Shown: positions 7,803-17,344, counted from the first letter of the stretch. The stretch: DNA of 64,000 bases from DATBGZ01 sp963803115 (GCA_963803115.1 CAWDLN010000003.1:124001-188000); one strand, 5' to 3'. Made by a program: numbers and translations. The notes: a model not told the origin generated them from the letters alone.

Positions 7803-9338
7803 GTGCCCGGCTATCCGCGTCCCCGCCACGTCGCCGCGGTCCCCCTCGAGGACCTCGCGGAGGTGGCGGGTGCCCCGGCGGGCACGAACACGTACAGCGA
7901 CGTGTCCGTCACCGGCGTGACCCACGACAGCACCCGGGTCGAACGCGGTGATTTGTATGTGGCCATCCCCGGTTCCACGCGACACGGGGCGGAGTTCGCG
8001 GCGCAGGCCGTCGCGGCGGGCGCCGTCGCGATCCTGACTGACGAGTCAGGCGTGCACCGGTACGGCCTGGATCATGAGGCCGTACCATTGCTCCTCGTCG
8101 ATGATCCGCGCGCCCTGCTCGGCGTGCTGGCGGCCCGGACCTACGGAGATCCGACCGAGCGGCTGCCGGTCATCGGCATCACCGGCACGGCGGGAAAGAC
8201 GTCGACCGCCTACCTCATCGAGTCCGGGCTCGCCGCCGCCGGCCACGTGACCTGCATGATCGGTACGGTCGAGACCCGGATCGCCGGCGAGACCCTCGAT
8301 AGCGTGCGCACCACGCCGGAGGCGACCGACCTGCAGGCGCTGTTCGCCGCCGCGTTGGAGCGGGGTGCCACCGCCGCGGTCATGGAAGTCTCCAGCCACG
8401 CCCTGGTCTATGGCCGGGTCGACGGAGTCCGGTTCGAGGTCGGCGGGTTCACCAACTTCGGCCAGGACCATCTCGACTTCCACGCGGGCGTCGACGACTA
8501 CTTCGCGGCCAAGGCACGGCTTTTCGACGGCCGATGCCGCGCCGAGATTCTCAACCTCGACGACCCAGCGGTACGGCGGCTCGTTCACGCGCGCAGCCTC
8601 ACGTTCTCCGCGATTGGCGATCCGGCCGCGACCTGGCGGGCCGAAAAGGTGGCCCGCGGCGGGTTCGGGCAGACATTTACGGCTATCCATCCACAGCTGG
8701 GCGCCGTCCCGGTGTCACTTCGGTTGCCGGGACGCCACAACGTCGCTAACGCGTTGCTGGCGCTGGCGAGTCTCGTCGAGGTTGGCGTCGCACCAGAGGT
8801 CGCCGCCGAAGGAATCGCCGCCTGTCGCGGAGTGCCCGGACGGCTGGAGCTGGTCGGATCCGGTCCGGTCCTGGGAGTGGTCGACTACGCTCACAAGCCC
8901 GATGCGATCACGGCCGCCCTCGGCGCGTTACGCGGCGTCCTCGCCGGCGATGCTGGCGGCCCGGCCGGCCGGTTGATTTGCGTGATCGGCGCCGGTGGGG
9001 ACCGGGACCGGGGCAAGCGTCCTTTGATGGGTGCCGCAGCGGCTCATGGTGCCGACCTCGTCGTGATCACCGATGACAACCCCCGGTCCGAGGACCCTGC
9101 GGCGATCCGGGCCGGGGTCCTCGCCGGCATTGAAGACAAGGACAACGTGATCGAGGTCGGCGGCCGCCGAGACGCCATCGCGGAGGCCGTACGGTTGGCC
9201 GAACCGGGCGACGTCGTGGCGGTCCTCGGGAAGGGCCACGAACGCGATCAGGAGGTCGCCGGCGTGATCTCTCCGTTCGACGACCGGGTCGAGCTCGCTT
9301 CGGCGCTGGAGCACCGTTTCGCAGGGGTACGCACTTGA
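7803..9338 (+). CDS. murE: UDP-MurNAc-tripeptide synthetase MurE (meso-DAP adding)
   Basis: Cytoplasmic ATP-dependent ligase that adds the third stem residue to UDP-MurNAc-L-Ala-D-Glu. It has 511 residues. The Mur ATP loop reads GITGTAGKTSTAYLIES. The substrate-recognition motif is DNPR at D425-R428 in ITDDNPRSEDP, the signature for meso-diaminopimelate rather than lysine. The Mur-ligase C-terminal domain keeps DYAHKPDAI and GKGHERDQE. GTG at 7803 is chosen because it lies 8 bases after a TAGGGT -10 element. The stop overlaps the murF TTG (TTGA). MurE normally follows ftsI directly in related genomes; here two unrelated genes lie between them. Confidence 0.96.
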   Translation: MPGYPRPRHVAAVPLEDLAEVAGAPAGTNTYSDVSVTGVTHDSTRVERGDLYVAIPGSTRHGAEFAAQAVAAGAVAILTDESGVHRYGLDHEAVPLLLVDDPRALLGVLAARTYGDPTERLPVIGITGTAGKTSTAYLIESGLAAAGHVTCMIGTVETRIAGETLDSVRTTPEATDLQALFAAALERGATAAVMEVSSHALVYGRVDGVRFEVGGFTNFGQDHLDFHAGVDDYFAAKARLFDGRCRAEILNLDDPAVRRLVHARSLTFSAIGDPAATWRAEKVARGGFGQTFTAIHPQLGAVPVSLRLPGRHNVANALLALASLVEVGVAPEVAAEGIAACRGVPGRLELVGSGPVLGVVDYAHKPDAITAALGALRGVLAGDAGGPAGRLICVIGAGGDRDRGKRPLMGAAAAHGADLVVITDDNPRSEDPAAIRAGVLAGIEDKDNVIEVGGRRDAIAEAVRLAEPGDVVAVLGKGHERDQEVAGVISPFDDRVELASALEHRFAGVRT

Positions 9339-10729
9339 TAGCTATGTCGTTGGCCGAGATCGCGGCAGCGGTCGACGGCACTGTCGTGGGCGGCGATCCC
9401 GGCACCTTGGTTACCGGCGCGGTCGAGTTCGATTCCCGAGATATCGGTCCGGGCGGCCTCTTCGCCGCGTTTTCAGGCCATAACGTGGACGGCCACGACT
9501 TCGTCACCGACGCGGTGGCGGCGGGCGCGATCGCGGTCCTCGGCACGCGGCCCACGCCGGCACCCACCATCGTGGTCGCGGACACGTTGGCCGCAATGGG
9601 TCGTCTCGCCCGGACCGTCGTGGACCGATTGCCCGACCTCACCGCCATTGGGATCACTGGCTCGTCCGGTAAGACGTCCACAAAGGACCTCATCGTCGCA
9701 CTGCTGTCCCGGCTCGGGCCGACGGTCGGTCCACCCGGCTCGTTCAACAACGAACTCGGGCTTCCACACACCGTGCTCAAGGCCGATGCCGAGACGCGGT
9801 TTTTGGTCCTCGAGATGGGCGCCCGTGGGCCGCGACATCTGACCTACCTGTGCGAGATTGCGCCTCCCCGAGTGGCGGTCGTGGTGAACGTCGGAGTCGC
9901 CCACATCGGCGAGTTCGGCTCGGTCGAGGCGATCGCCGAGGCCAAGTCTGAACTCGTACGGGCTCTGCCGCCGGGTGGGCTCGCGGTGCTCAACGCGGAC
10001 GATCCGCGGGTGCGGGCGATGGCGTCGCTCACCGACGCGACCACCGTGCTCGCGGGCGAGGCACCCGATGCGATCGTCCGGGCAGATTCGATCGAGCTCG
10101 ACGATCATGGGCGGGCGTCCTACGAGCTGTCGACCCCGGAAGGCTCGGCCCCCGTCCGACTGCGCGTCGCCGGCCGGCACCAGGCTGTCAACTCGCTGCT
10201 CGCCGCGGCCGTCGCCCGAGCGATGGGGATGCCGCTGACCCGGCTCGGGCCGGCGCTCAACGAGCTACAGCTGGTAGCGACTCGACGCATGGACGTCTTC
10301 GACCGGCCGGATGGTGTCACGGTCATCGACGACTCATACAACGCGAATCCAGCCTCGACCGCGGCTGCGCTTCAGGCGCTGGCGGCGATCGGGCCGGGGC
10401 GGCGTCGGGTCGCTGTTCTCGGCTACCTGGCCGAGCTCGGGCCGATGGAACGGGAAGGGCACGCCGAGGTCGGCCGACTGGCGGCCGAACTGGGTGTGGA
10501 CCGGCTGGTGGTGGTCGGCGCGGGCGCCGAACCCATCCACAGCGGTGCGATGACGGTACCCGGTTGGGGAGGAGAGTCCGTGGTTGTGTCCGATCAGGAC
10601 GCGGCGGTGGCCTGGTTACGGGATGAACTGCGCCCAGGCGACGTCGTCCTGGTGAAGGGTTCCCGTTACCGCACGTGGGTGGTCGCCGACCGGCTTCGCG
10701 GCAATGAGGTCATGGCGGCAGCGCCGTGA
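9335..10729 (+). CDS. murF: UDP-MurNAc-tripeptide--D-Ala-D-Ala ligase MurF
   Basis: Adds D-Ala-D-Ala to UDP-MurNAc-tripeptide, giving the full cytoplasmic precursor. It has 464 residues. The ATP loop is AIGITGSSGKTSTKDLI; SFNNELGLPHTVL, VLEMGARGPRHL, VIDDSYNANPAS and VLGYLAELG are all MurF landmarks. TTG 9335 overlaps the murE stop and lies 7 bases after a GGGG stretch; ATG 9344 is the alternative, but homologues usually start with a MI-x-L/M-x-LAE sequence that matches the TTG start. The stop overlaps the mraY GTG (GTGA), so murE-murF-mraY are translationally coupled. Confidence 0.95.
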   Translation: MIAMSLAEIAAAVDGTVVGGDPGTLVTGAVEFDSRDIGPGGLFAAFSGHNVDGHDFVTDAVAAGAIAVLGTRPTPAPTIVVADTLAAMGRLARTVVDRLPDLTAIGITGSSGKTSTKDLIVALLSRLGPTVGPPGSFNNELGLPHTVLKADAETRFLVLEMGARGPRHLTYLCEIAPPRVAVVVNVGVAHIGEFGSVEAIAEAKSELVRALPPGGLAVLNADDPRVRAMASLTDATTVLAGEAPDAIVRADSIELDDHGRASYELSTPEGSAPVRLRVAGRHQAVNSLLAAAVARAMGMPLTRLGPALNELQLVATRRMDVFDRPDGVTVIDDSYNANPASTAAALQALAAIGPGRRRVAVLGYLAELGPMEREGHAEVGRLAAELGVDRLVVVGAGAEPIHSGAMTVPGWGGESVVVSDQDAAVAWLRDELRPGDVVLVKGSRYRTWVVADRLRGNEVMAAAP

Positions 10730-11838
10730 GGGCCGTCTTCGTCGCGGCGGTGGTCGCGTTTCTCGTCACGATCCTGGTCACTCCGATCGCGATCCGTGGC
10801 TTCACCCGGCTCAAGGCCGGTCAGCCGATCCGAAGCGACGGCCCGCAGACCCACATGGCCAAGAAGGGGACGCCGACCATGGGCGGCGTCGTTTTTATCG
10901 TCGCGACCGTGGTCGCCTACGTGGCCGGCCACTTCGTGCTGGCCACGCTGCCGGCGAACCAACTCGGCGCACCCACCGGCGTGACCATGACCGGCGTCGT
11001 GTTGCTTGGACTGTTCATCGGCCTCGGCCTGGTCGGCTTCGTGGACGACTTCCTGAAGGTGCGTAAACGCAACAGCCTCGGCCTGAGCAAGCGGCAGAAG
11101 CTCTTCTGGCAGACAGTCGTCGGCGTCGCATGTGGACTCCTGGCGCTGTATGTGCCGAACAAGACCGTCGAGAAGGAGACCGTGGCCGACTCCACGATCT
11201 CGTTCGTGAAGGACCTGCACTGGCTGGACATCACCAAGTACGGCGCCCTGGCGCTATTCGTCTTCGTGGTGCTGTCCATGTCCAACGCCGTCAACCTCAC
11301 CGACGGCCTCGACGGCCTCGCGACCGGCACCTCGGTGATGGTGCTCGGCTCGTACGCCTTTGTCGCCTTCTGGCAGTACCGGCACTGGGACTTCGACCCC
11401 GCATACACCGGCGCCTATGTCTACGAGGTCCGCGATCCGCTCGAGATCGCAATCATCGGCGCCGCAGCCGCCTCGGCGTGCTTCGGCTTCCTGTGGTGGA
11501 ACGCGTCGCCCGCCCGCATCTTCATGGGCGACACCGGCTCGCTCGCGTTGGGCGGCCTGATCGCGGGGCTCGCCTTCGCCACCCGCACCGTATTGCTCCT
11601 GCCGCTGCTGGGCGTGCTCTTCACGCTCATCGCCCTCACGTGGATCATCCAGATCGGATCGTTCAAGCTGTGGCAGCGTCGGGTATTCCGGATGGTGCCG
11701 CTGCAGCACCACTTCGAGCTGGCCGGTTGGAGCGAGGTGAACATCGTCGTCCGGTTCTGGATCATCGCCGGGCTCGGTGTCGCCTCCGCGCTCGGCCTGT
11801 TCTACGCGGACTTCCTGCGGGTGATGGAATTACGGTAA
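10726..11838 (+). CDS. mraY: Phospho-MurNAc-pentapeptide transferase MraY
   Basis: Integral membrane enzyme that moves phospho-MurNAc-pentapeptide onto undecaprenyl phosphate, forming lipid I. It has 370 residues and about ten membrane helices. The diagnostic motifs are GTPTMGGVVFI, GFVDDFLKVRKRNSLGLS with the Asp pair, SNAVNLTDGLDGLATG, ARIFMGDTGSLALGG, and the His-rich loop PLQHHFELAGWSE near the C-terminus. GTG 10726 overlaps the murF stop. After its TAA the 115-bp spacer to murD is filled with short direct repeats, the longest break in this otherwise tightly packed block. Confidence 0.97.
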   Translation: MRAVFVAAVVAFLVTILVTPIAIRGFTRLKAGQPIRSDGPQTHMAKKGTPTMGGVVFIVATVVAYVAGHFVLATLPANQLGAPTGVTMTGVVLLGLFIGLGLVGFVDDFLKVRKRNSLGLSKRQKLFWQTVVGVACGLLALYVPNKTVEKETVADSTISFVKDLHWLDITKYGALALFVFVVLSMSNAVNLTDGLDGLATGTSVMVLGSYAFVAFWQYRHWDFDPAYTGAYVYEVRDPLEIAIIGAAAASACFGFLWWNASPARIFMGDTGSLALGGLIAGLAFATRTVLLLPLLGVLFTLIALTWIIQIGSFKLWQRRVFRMVPLQHHFELAGWSEVNIVVRFWIIAGLGVASALGLFYADFLRVMELR

Positions 11839-11935
11839 GCGCGAGGAGCGAGCTGAGCGAGGTCCAGCCGCGAGCGCGAGGAGCGAGCGCCAGCGAGCCC
11901 CGCAGTCGCGAGCAAACGGGTTGCAGTCGCGAACG
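11839..11935. repeat. Direct repeats between mraY and murD
   Basis: GCGCGAGGAGCGAGC occurs at 11839-11853 and 11874-11888, and GCAGTCGCGA occurs twice just after (about 11902 and 11923). Similar GAGCGAGC-type units recur at 25417-25446, suggesting an interspersed short repeat family in this genome. No coding potential is seen. Confidence 0.6.
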
Positions 11936-11953
11936 AAAAGGCAAGCACAGCTG

Positions 11954-13336
11954 ATGCATCCGTACGAGGATCGGCGAGTTCTGGTCGCGGGTACCGGCGT
12001 CGCCGGTGCCGCCTGCGTCGAGGTTCTGCTCGGTGTCGGTGCGAAGGTCACGGTCCTGGACCGGGCCGAAAGTGACGCACTGGTACGGCTGAAGGCGGCC
12101 GGCGCGGATGTGGTGCTCGGCGACGTGCCGCCGTCGGACCTCCTCGAGACTCTCGACGACGTCGTCGTCTCGCCGGGATTCGCACCGCACACCCCGGTCG
12201 TCCGGGCCGCCGTCGCCGCCGGCGTTCCGATCTACTCCGAGCCCGAACTCGCGTGGCGCCTGCGCGGACCGTCTGCCCCGGCCTGGCTCGCCGTCACCGG
12301 CACCAATGGCAAGACGACGACCACCACGATGCTGGCCGCGATACTCCGCGCCGCCGGGTTGCGCACCGCGGCGCTGGGCAACATCGGTGAGCCGCTCGTC
12401 TACGCAGCGCTGGCGCCCGATCGGTACGACGTACTCGCCGTGGAGTTATCGAGTTTCCAGCTGCATTGGTCGTCGACGATGGCACCGGAAGCGGGCGCGC
12501 TGCTCAACCTGGCCGACGATCACCTCGAGTGGCACGGGACGTTCGCCGCGTACGCCGAGGCGAAGCACGCGATATGGCGCGGTGCCGCGGACAACGGCGT
12601 CGCCGTCGGAAACCTCGATGACCCGCTCGTGGCGATGGCCTTGCTCCGGGTGCGTGGGCGGACCGTCGGCGTGAGCCTCGGCCGGCCCCGGCCCGGTGAG
12701 CTCGGGGTGGCCGACGGCATGCTGGTGGACTGGGCGTTCGCAACCGAGCCGGTCGAGCTCGCGCCGGCGGACGGCATCCGCCCCTCGGGTGCGCACAACG
12801 TCAGCAATGCCCTGCACGCCGCCGCCCTGGCGCGCAGTCACGGCGTTGCGCCTTCGGCGGTACGGGACGGGCTTGCCGGATACGAGCCCGAACCGCACCG
12901 CAACGCACTCGTCGCCGCCATCGCCGGTGTGTCCTATGTGGACGATAGCAAAGCAACGAACCCGCACGCCGCGAGCGCATCGCTCATGGCGTACCCGCGA
13001 CTTGTGTGGATCGCCGGTGGCCAGCTGAAGGGCGTGGACATCTCGGAGCTGGTCGCGTCGATCGCCGACCGGCTCGTCGGCGCGGTCCTGCTCGGCGTCG
13101 ACCGCGCCGAAGTGGCGGCTGCACTGCGGCGACACGCCCCGAGCCTGCCGGTGGTGGAGGTCTCGAGGACGGATGATGGCGCCATGGCCGAGGTTGTGAC
13201 CGCCGCGGCCGGGCTCGCGCGCCCGGGCGATACCGTCCTGCTCGCCCCGGCGGCGGCGTCGAAGGACATGTTCACCAGCTACGCCCACCGCGGCGACGCC
13301 TTCGCGGCCGCGGTCCGCTCCCTTCCCCGGGAGTAG
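11954..13336 (+). CDS. murD: UDP-MurNAc-L-alanine--D-glutamate ligase MurD
   Basis: Adds D-glutamate to UDP-MurNAc-L-Ala. Counting from ATG 11954 it has 460 residues. The N-terminal Rossmann-like domain begins VLVAGTGVAGAACVEVLL, followed by the ATP loop VTGTNGKTTTTTMLAA, ELSSFQL, NLADDHLEWHG, and in the C-terminal domain VSYVDDSKATNPHAA and LLAPAAASKDMFTSYAHRG. An upstream TTG at 11921 would add 11 residues with no family support. ATG 11954 has an AAAAGG stretch about 12 bases upstream and places the Rossmann strand at the usual distance from the start. ftsW follows after 2 bases. Confidence 0.95.
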   Translation: MHPYEDRRVLVAGTGVAGAACVEVLLGVGAKVTVLDRAESDALVRLKAAGADVVLGDVPPSDLLETLDDVVVSPGFAPHTPVVRAAVAAGVPIYSEPELAWRLRGPSAPAWLAVTGTNGKTTTTTMLAAILRAAGLRTAALGNIGEPLVYAALAPDRYDVLAVELSSFQLHWSSTMAPEAGALLNLADDHLEWHGTFAAYAEAKHAIWRGAADNGVAVGNLDDPLVAMALLRVRGRTVGVSLGRPRPGELGVADGMLVDWAFATEPVELAPADGIRPSGAHNVSNALHAAALARSHGVAPSAVRDGLAGYEPEPHRNALVAAIAGVSYVDDSKATNPHAASASLMAYPRLVWIAGGQLKGVDISELVASIADRLVGAVLLGVDRAEVAAALRRHAPSLPVVEVSRTDDGAMAEVVTAAAGLARPGDTVLLAPAAASKDMFTSYAHRGDAFAAAVRSLPRE

Positions 13337-13338
13337 GG

Positions 13339-14805
13339 GTGACGCTGCCTCCCGCCGACGTCAGGCTAGGACGAGACCCATCCGCTACGGAGAACACCCC
13401 GCTCGACCGTCCACAGTGGCCTAAGACGGGGCGGGAGTTCACCGCTGCGGCCGCTGCCCTGGTCCGCAACCTGTTGGCCCGTCCGCTCGCGTCCTACTAC
13501 CTCCTGGTGTCGAGCACGGCCCTGCTGTTGATCATTGGGCTGGCAATGGTCTACTCCGCGACGAGCGTCGAGCAGTTCGCCGCCAGCGGCAGCACGCTTG
13601 TGTCGATCGAGAAACAGGCCGTCCTGGCCGGCATCGGCGTGCTCGCCTTTTGGCTGTGCCAGCGCCTTCCCGTGCGCACCTATCGGGCGCTGGCCCGGCC
13701 GGGACTGATCCTTGCGTTTGTGCTCGTGATCGCGCTGGACGTGCTCGCCTTGCTGGCCCAGGCGAACATCCTGAATGACCCGCGGTTCGGTCCGGTTCGG
13801 GCGGACGAACTGTGGCTCTACATCGGACCGTTGCAGCTGCAGCCGTCCGAGCTCGCGAAGATCGCGCTGGCCGTGTGGGTGGCGGACGTGCTGGTGCGCA
13901 AGGGGGAGCTCGCCGGCGCCTGGCGGGACCTGTCGCGGCCCCTCTTTCCGGTGGCCGGGTTGCTGTTCCTGCTCGTGGGCTACAACGACCTGGGCACCAT
14001 GGTCTGTCTCGTCGTGCTGTTCGTCGGCATGCTCTGGGCGGCCGGTGTACGCATGCGGATCTTCGTTGCGATGCTGGTGGCCGCCGCGTTCGGCGTTCTG
14101 GCGCTCATCTACCTGCCCGGCAACGACTATCGGCTGGCCCGGATCAACGCGTTCGCCAACCCGGACCTGTACCAGCAGGGCGACGCCTATCAGGTGCGGG
14201 AGGGGCTGTTCGCGATCGCCAACGGCGGCTGGTTCGGCGTCGGAATCGGCGAGGGTCGGCTCAAGTGGGGCTGGCTGCCCAACGGCCACAACGATTTTAT
14301 CTTCGCCGTCATCGCCGAAGAGCTCGGCGTGGTGGGGTGCCTTGTGGTGATCGGGCTCTTCGGCGTGCTCGCCTATACCGGGCTGCGGATCGCCCGGCGG
14401 TGCACCAACCCGTTCCGCCGGCTGGTCGCCGCCGGAATCACGGCGCTCATCGCCGGCCAGGCAATGATCAATGTCGCCGGTGTGGTGGGGCTGCTTCCGG
14501 TCACCGGAGTGCCGCTGCCGCTCATCTCCGACGGCGGCAGCGCGCTGGTCGTGACCCTCGCCATGATTGGCATATTGGCCTCTTTCGCCCGCGCGGAGCC
14601 GCTCGCGGCGCGCGCCCTGCACGCGCATCCACCCGGACGGCTGGGACGACTACTCTGGGCTCCGCTGCCGCCCCTGCCGATCGCCGTCAGGCGCGGCCGG
14701 GCCCCGGGCGACCGGGCCCGTGACGACCGTGACGACGCCGACCCGGACGATCCGGACCACCGGCCGCCGACAGCGGCGTCGGGACGGCGCGACCTGGAGA
14801 GGTGA
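13339..14805 (+). CDS. ftsW: FtsW septal peptidoglycan polymerase (SEDS)
   Basis: SEDS-family glycosyltransferase that polymerises lipid II at the septum with FtsI. It has 488 residues, about ten membrane helices, a 45-residue cytoplasmic N-terminus and an acidic Asp/Arg/Pro-rich tail after about residue 435. SEDS landmarks are AMVYSATS, LQLQPSELAKIALAVW, VGIGEGRLKWGWLPNGHNDFIFAVIAEELG, and VTGVPLPLISDGGSAL. The usual E/Q-P-D-L/F-G loop reads YNDLGT here, keeping the Asp but with Asn for Pro. GTG 13339 lies 2 bases after the murD stop. murG follows closely and its ribosome site GGAGAGG lies inside the last codons of ftsW. Confidence 0.95.
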   Translation: MTLPPADVRLGRDPSATENTPLDRPQWPKTGREFTAAAAALVRNLLARPLASYYLLVSSTALLLIIGLAMVYSATSVEQFAASGSTLVSIEKQAVLAGIGVLAFWLCQRLPVRTYRALARPGLILAFVLVIALDVLALLAQANILNDPRFGPVRADELWLYIGPLQLQPSELAKIALAVWVADVLVRKGELAGAWRDLSRPLFPVAGLLFLLVGYNDLGTMVCLVVLFVGMLWAAGVRMRIFVAMLVAAAFGVLALIYLPGNDYRLARINAFANPDLYQQGDAYQVREGLFAIANGGWFGVGIGEGRLKWGWLPNGHNDFIFAVIAEELGVVGCLVVIGLFGVLAYTGLRIARRCTNPFRRLVAAGITALIAGQAMINVAGVVGLLPVTGVPLPLISDGGSALVVTLAMIGILASFARAEPLAARALHAHPPGRLGRLLWAPLPPLPIAVRRGRAPGDRARDDRDDADPDDPDHRPPTAASGRRDLER

Positions 14806-14809
14806 CGAG

Positions 14810-15922
14810 ATGGCTGAGCTGCGGTCGGTGGTGCTCGCCGGCGGCGGAACCGGCGGGCACATCTATCCGCTGCTGGCCTTCGCCGAATGCCTGCGGCGCC
14901 ACGACCCTGACTTGCGGATCACGTGCGTCGGCAGCACCCGGGGCCTGGAGGGCGAACTCATCCCGGCTGCGGGCTTCGAGCTGCGGCAGGTCCCCGCGTA
15001 CCAGCTTCCGCGGTCGGTCGGCCTGAACCTGGCCAAGACGCCACTGCGGATGCGGCGATCGATGAAGGCCGGGCGGCAGGTGCTCGACGACGTCGCGGCG
15101 GATGTCGTGGTCGGCTTCGGGGGCTACGTCGCCGTACCGGCGTATCTGGCGGCATGGCGGCGCCGGACCCCGCTCGTGATCCACGAACTCAACGTGCCGC
15201 CAGGCGTGGCCAACCGGCTCGGGATGCGCTTCACCCGCCATGTCGCGGTGGGATTCTCATATCAGCCCAAGGTTTCGCCGCTGCTCGAGCACGCACGCGT
15301 GACGGGTGTTCCGCTGCGGCCGGCGATCGCCGCCCTGGACCGGTTCGAGAGCCAATTCGGCGCGCGGGATCATTTCGGACTGGACCCGCAGCGACCAACG
15401 CTGTTCGTGTTCGGCGCTTCCCAGGGTGCTCGCTCGATCAACCTGGCCATGGCCGCGGCGGCGAAGGCGATCACATCGGCCGGGATCCAGGTGCTTCACG
15501 TGACGGGTGCCCGCAACGAGCCGATCGAGATCCCGCCCGACCTGCCCGTGCCCTACGTGACCGTGCCGTACATCGCCGACATGGAGCTCGGCTACGCCGC
15601 CGCCGATCTGGTGCTCAGCCGCGGCGGGGCGATGACACTCGCCGAGGTGACGACCGTCGGGTTACCAACCATATACGTGCCGTTGCCTTACGGTAACGGC
15701 GAGCAACGTCGCAACGCTCTGCCCGTCGTCGAGGCCGGTGGTGGCCTGCTGGTTGACGACGCCGAGCTGACCCCCGAATGGATCGAACGGACGGTCATTC
15801 CATTGGCGACCGACGCGGTCCGGCTGGCCGCAATGAGCAAGGCGGCCGCGCGGTTCGGCCGGCGGGACGGGGACGAGGCGCTACGGGCGTTTGTGCTCGA
15901 CGTGGTCGAGGGAAGGCTCTGA
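14810..15922 (+). CDS. murG: MurG lipid II synthase
   Basis: GT28 glycosyltransferase that transfers GlcNAc from UDP-GlcNAc to lipid I on the inner membrane face. It has 370 residues. Motifs are VLAGGGTGGHIYPLLAFAE at the N-terminus, VVGFGGYVAVPAYLA, VIHELNVPPGVANR (homologues usually have E-Q-N in this loop), VFGASQGARSINLAMAAA, and ADLVLSRGGAMTLAEVTTVG with PLPYGNGEQRRNA in the UDP-GlcNAc site. ATG 14810 follows GGAGAGG at 14796-14802 with 7 bases spacing. The frame is open far upstream into ftsW, but that extension is a shadow. murC starts 3 bases after the stop. Confidence 0.96.
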   Translation: MAELRSVVLAGGGTGGHIYPLLAFAECLRRHDPDLRITCVGSTRGLEGELIPAAGFELRQVPAYQLPRSVGLNLAKTPLRMRRSMKAGRQVLDDVAADVVVGFGGYVAVPAYLAAWRRRTPLVIHELNVPPGVANRLGMRFTRHVAVGFSYQPKVSPLLEHARVTGVPLRPAIAALDRFESQFGARDHFGLDPQRPTLFVFGASQGARSINLAMAAAAKAITSAGIQVLHVTGARNEPIEIPPDLPVPYVTVPYIADMELGYAAADLVLSRGGAMTLAEVTTVGLPTIYVPLPYGNGEQRRNALPVVEAGGGLLVDDAELTPEWIERTVIPLATDAVRLAAMSKAAARFGRRDGDEALRAFVLDVVEGRL

Positions 15923-15925
15923 CTT

Positions 15926-17344
15926 ATGAGTACGACGTTGCCGCTGTCGGCCGAGGACCTCGGACGGGTGCACCTCATTGGTGTGGGCGGCGTAGGGATG
16001 AGCGGTCTGGCCCGCCTTCTGCTCACCCGGGGCATACCGACGTCGGGTAGTGAGCTCAAGGACTGGCCGGCACTGGCTGGTCTGCGCGCCCTCGGCGGGA
16101 CTATCCACATGCGACACGAAGTGTCCAATCTGGACGGTGTCGACACCGTCGTCTACTCCAGCGCCATCCCCGCCGACCACCTTGAACTCGTCGAGGCGCG
16201 GGCACGCGGCTTGCGAGTCATGCACCGCTCGGAGGCCCTGGCCGCCGCCATGACCGGCCGGCAGACGATCGCCGTGGCCGGCACCCACGGCAAGACGACC
16301 ACGACTTCGATGATCACCTCTATCCTGCAGCATTGCGGGCTGGATCCCTCGTTCGTGATCGGCGGCGAGATCGCCGAAGTCGGCTCGAACGCCCACCACG
16401 GCACCGGCCCACACTTCGTCGCCGAGGCCGACGAGCACGACCGGTCGTTTCTCAACTACCGGCCCGACATCGCAATCGTCACCAACATCGACGCCGACCA
16501 CCTCAACACGTACGGCGACCTGGCCGGACTCACCGACGCCTTCCTCGAGTTCTGCCACCTCGTAGGCCCGGACGGGCTGGTCGTACTCTGCGCCGACGAC
16601 GCGCGTACCCGGAAGATGGCCGACCGCGCCCGCGCGGAGGGACTGTGCGTCGAGACCTACGGCGAGGCGTCCGACGCCACGTTGCGCCTGACCGACCTGC
16701 GGTCGACCGCTACGTTCGTGCGGTACCGCGCCCATCTCGAGGGTGAGCCGTTGGGCGAGATCAGCCTGCCCGTGCCCGGCCGGCACCTCGGTCTCAACAG
16801 CGCCGCCGCGGTGCTGACTGCGATGCGGTTGGGGCTGCCGGCGCGGCAGGTCGCCGACGCGCTAGCCGTATTTCCCGGCGTGCGCCGGCGCTTCGAGCTC
16901 AAGGGCGTGTCGGATGGCGTCCGCGTCTACGACGAGTACGCCTACCACCCGACCGCGATGGCCGCGGCGCTGGAGACCCTGCGCGAGGTCGCCGGGGACT
17001 CGCGACTGCTGGTGGTCTTCCAGCCGTACCGGGTCTACCGGACGCGTGACCTACGCACGGAGATCGCCGCCGCGCTCGCGATCGCCGACGAGGCGATCGT
17101 CATGGAGGTTTTCGGCCCCGGCGAGGCCCGCGAGCCGGGTGACGGTGGCATCGCGCTCACCGCGGCCATCGCATTGCCACCCGAGCGGAAGGTCTTCGTC
17201 GCGTCCTGGGAGGACGTCGCGGGCGAGGTGTGCACCCGTGCGCTGCCTGGCGACGTGGTGGTGACGATGGGCGCGCCTCCGATCTCGCTCATGGGTGACG
17301 AGCTGCTCGCGGCACTTGCCGAGCGCGGCCGGCAGCGAGCCTGA
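15926..17344 (+). CDS. murC: UDP-MurNAc--L-alanine ligase MurC
   Basis: Adds L-Ala to UDP-MurNAc, the first stem-peptide step. It has 472 residues. The N-terminal UDP-binding loop is VHLIGVGGVGMSGLARLLL, the ATP loop AVAGTHGKTTTTSMI, then FVAEADEHDRSFLNY, TNIDADHLNTYG, RRFELKG, and the C-terminal DEYAYHPTAMAAAL. All are typical of MurC rather than Mpl. ATG 15926 lies 3 bases after the murG stop and ftsQ starts 3 bases after the murC stop, so transcription is surely shared. Confidence 0.96.
   Translation: MSTTLPLSAEDLGRVHLIGVGGVGMSGLARLLLTRGIPTSGSELKDWPALAGLRALGGTIHMRHEVSNLDGVDTVVYSSAIPADHLELVEARARGLRVMHRSEALAAAMTGRQTIAVAGTHGKTTTTSMITSILQHCGLDPSFVIGGEIAEVGSNAHHGTGPHFVAEADEHDRSFLNYRPDIAIVTNIDADHLNTYGDLAGLTDAFLEFCHLVGPDGLVVLCADDARTRKMADRARAEGLCVETYGEASDATLRLTDLRSTATFVRYRAHLEGEPLGEISLPVPGRHLGLNSAAAVLTAMRLGLPARQVADALAVFPGVRRRFELKGVSDGVRVYDEYAYHPTAMAAALETLREVAGDSRLLVVFQPYRVYRTRDLRTEIAAALAIADEAIVMEVFGPGEAREPGDGGIALTAAIALPPERKVFVASWEDVAGEVCTRALPGDVVVTMGAPPISLMGDELLAALAERGRQRA

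Noticed and set aside
13366..14628. 420-codon minus-strand reading frame across ftsW
   Set aside because: A shadow of ftsW: high-GC third positions keep the opposite frame open. It is His/Gln/Asp-rich with no domain.
14567..14809. N-terminal extension of MurG into ftsW
   Set aside because: ftsW sequence in another frame; MurG always begins at the GGGTGGH region, which fits ATG 14810.
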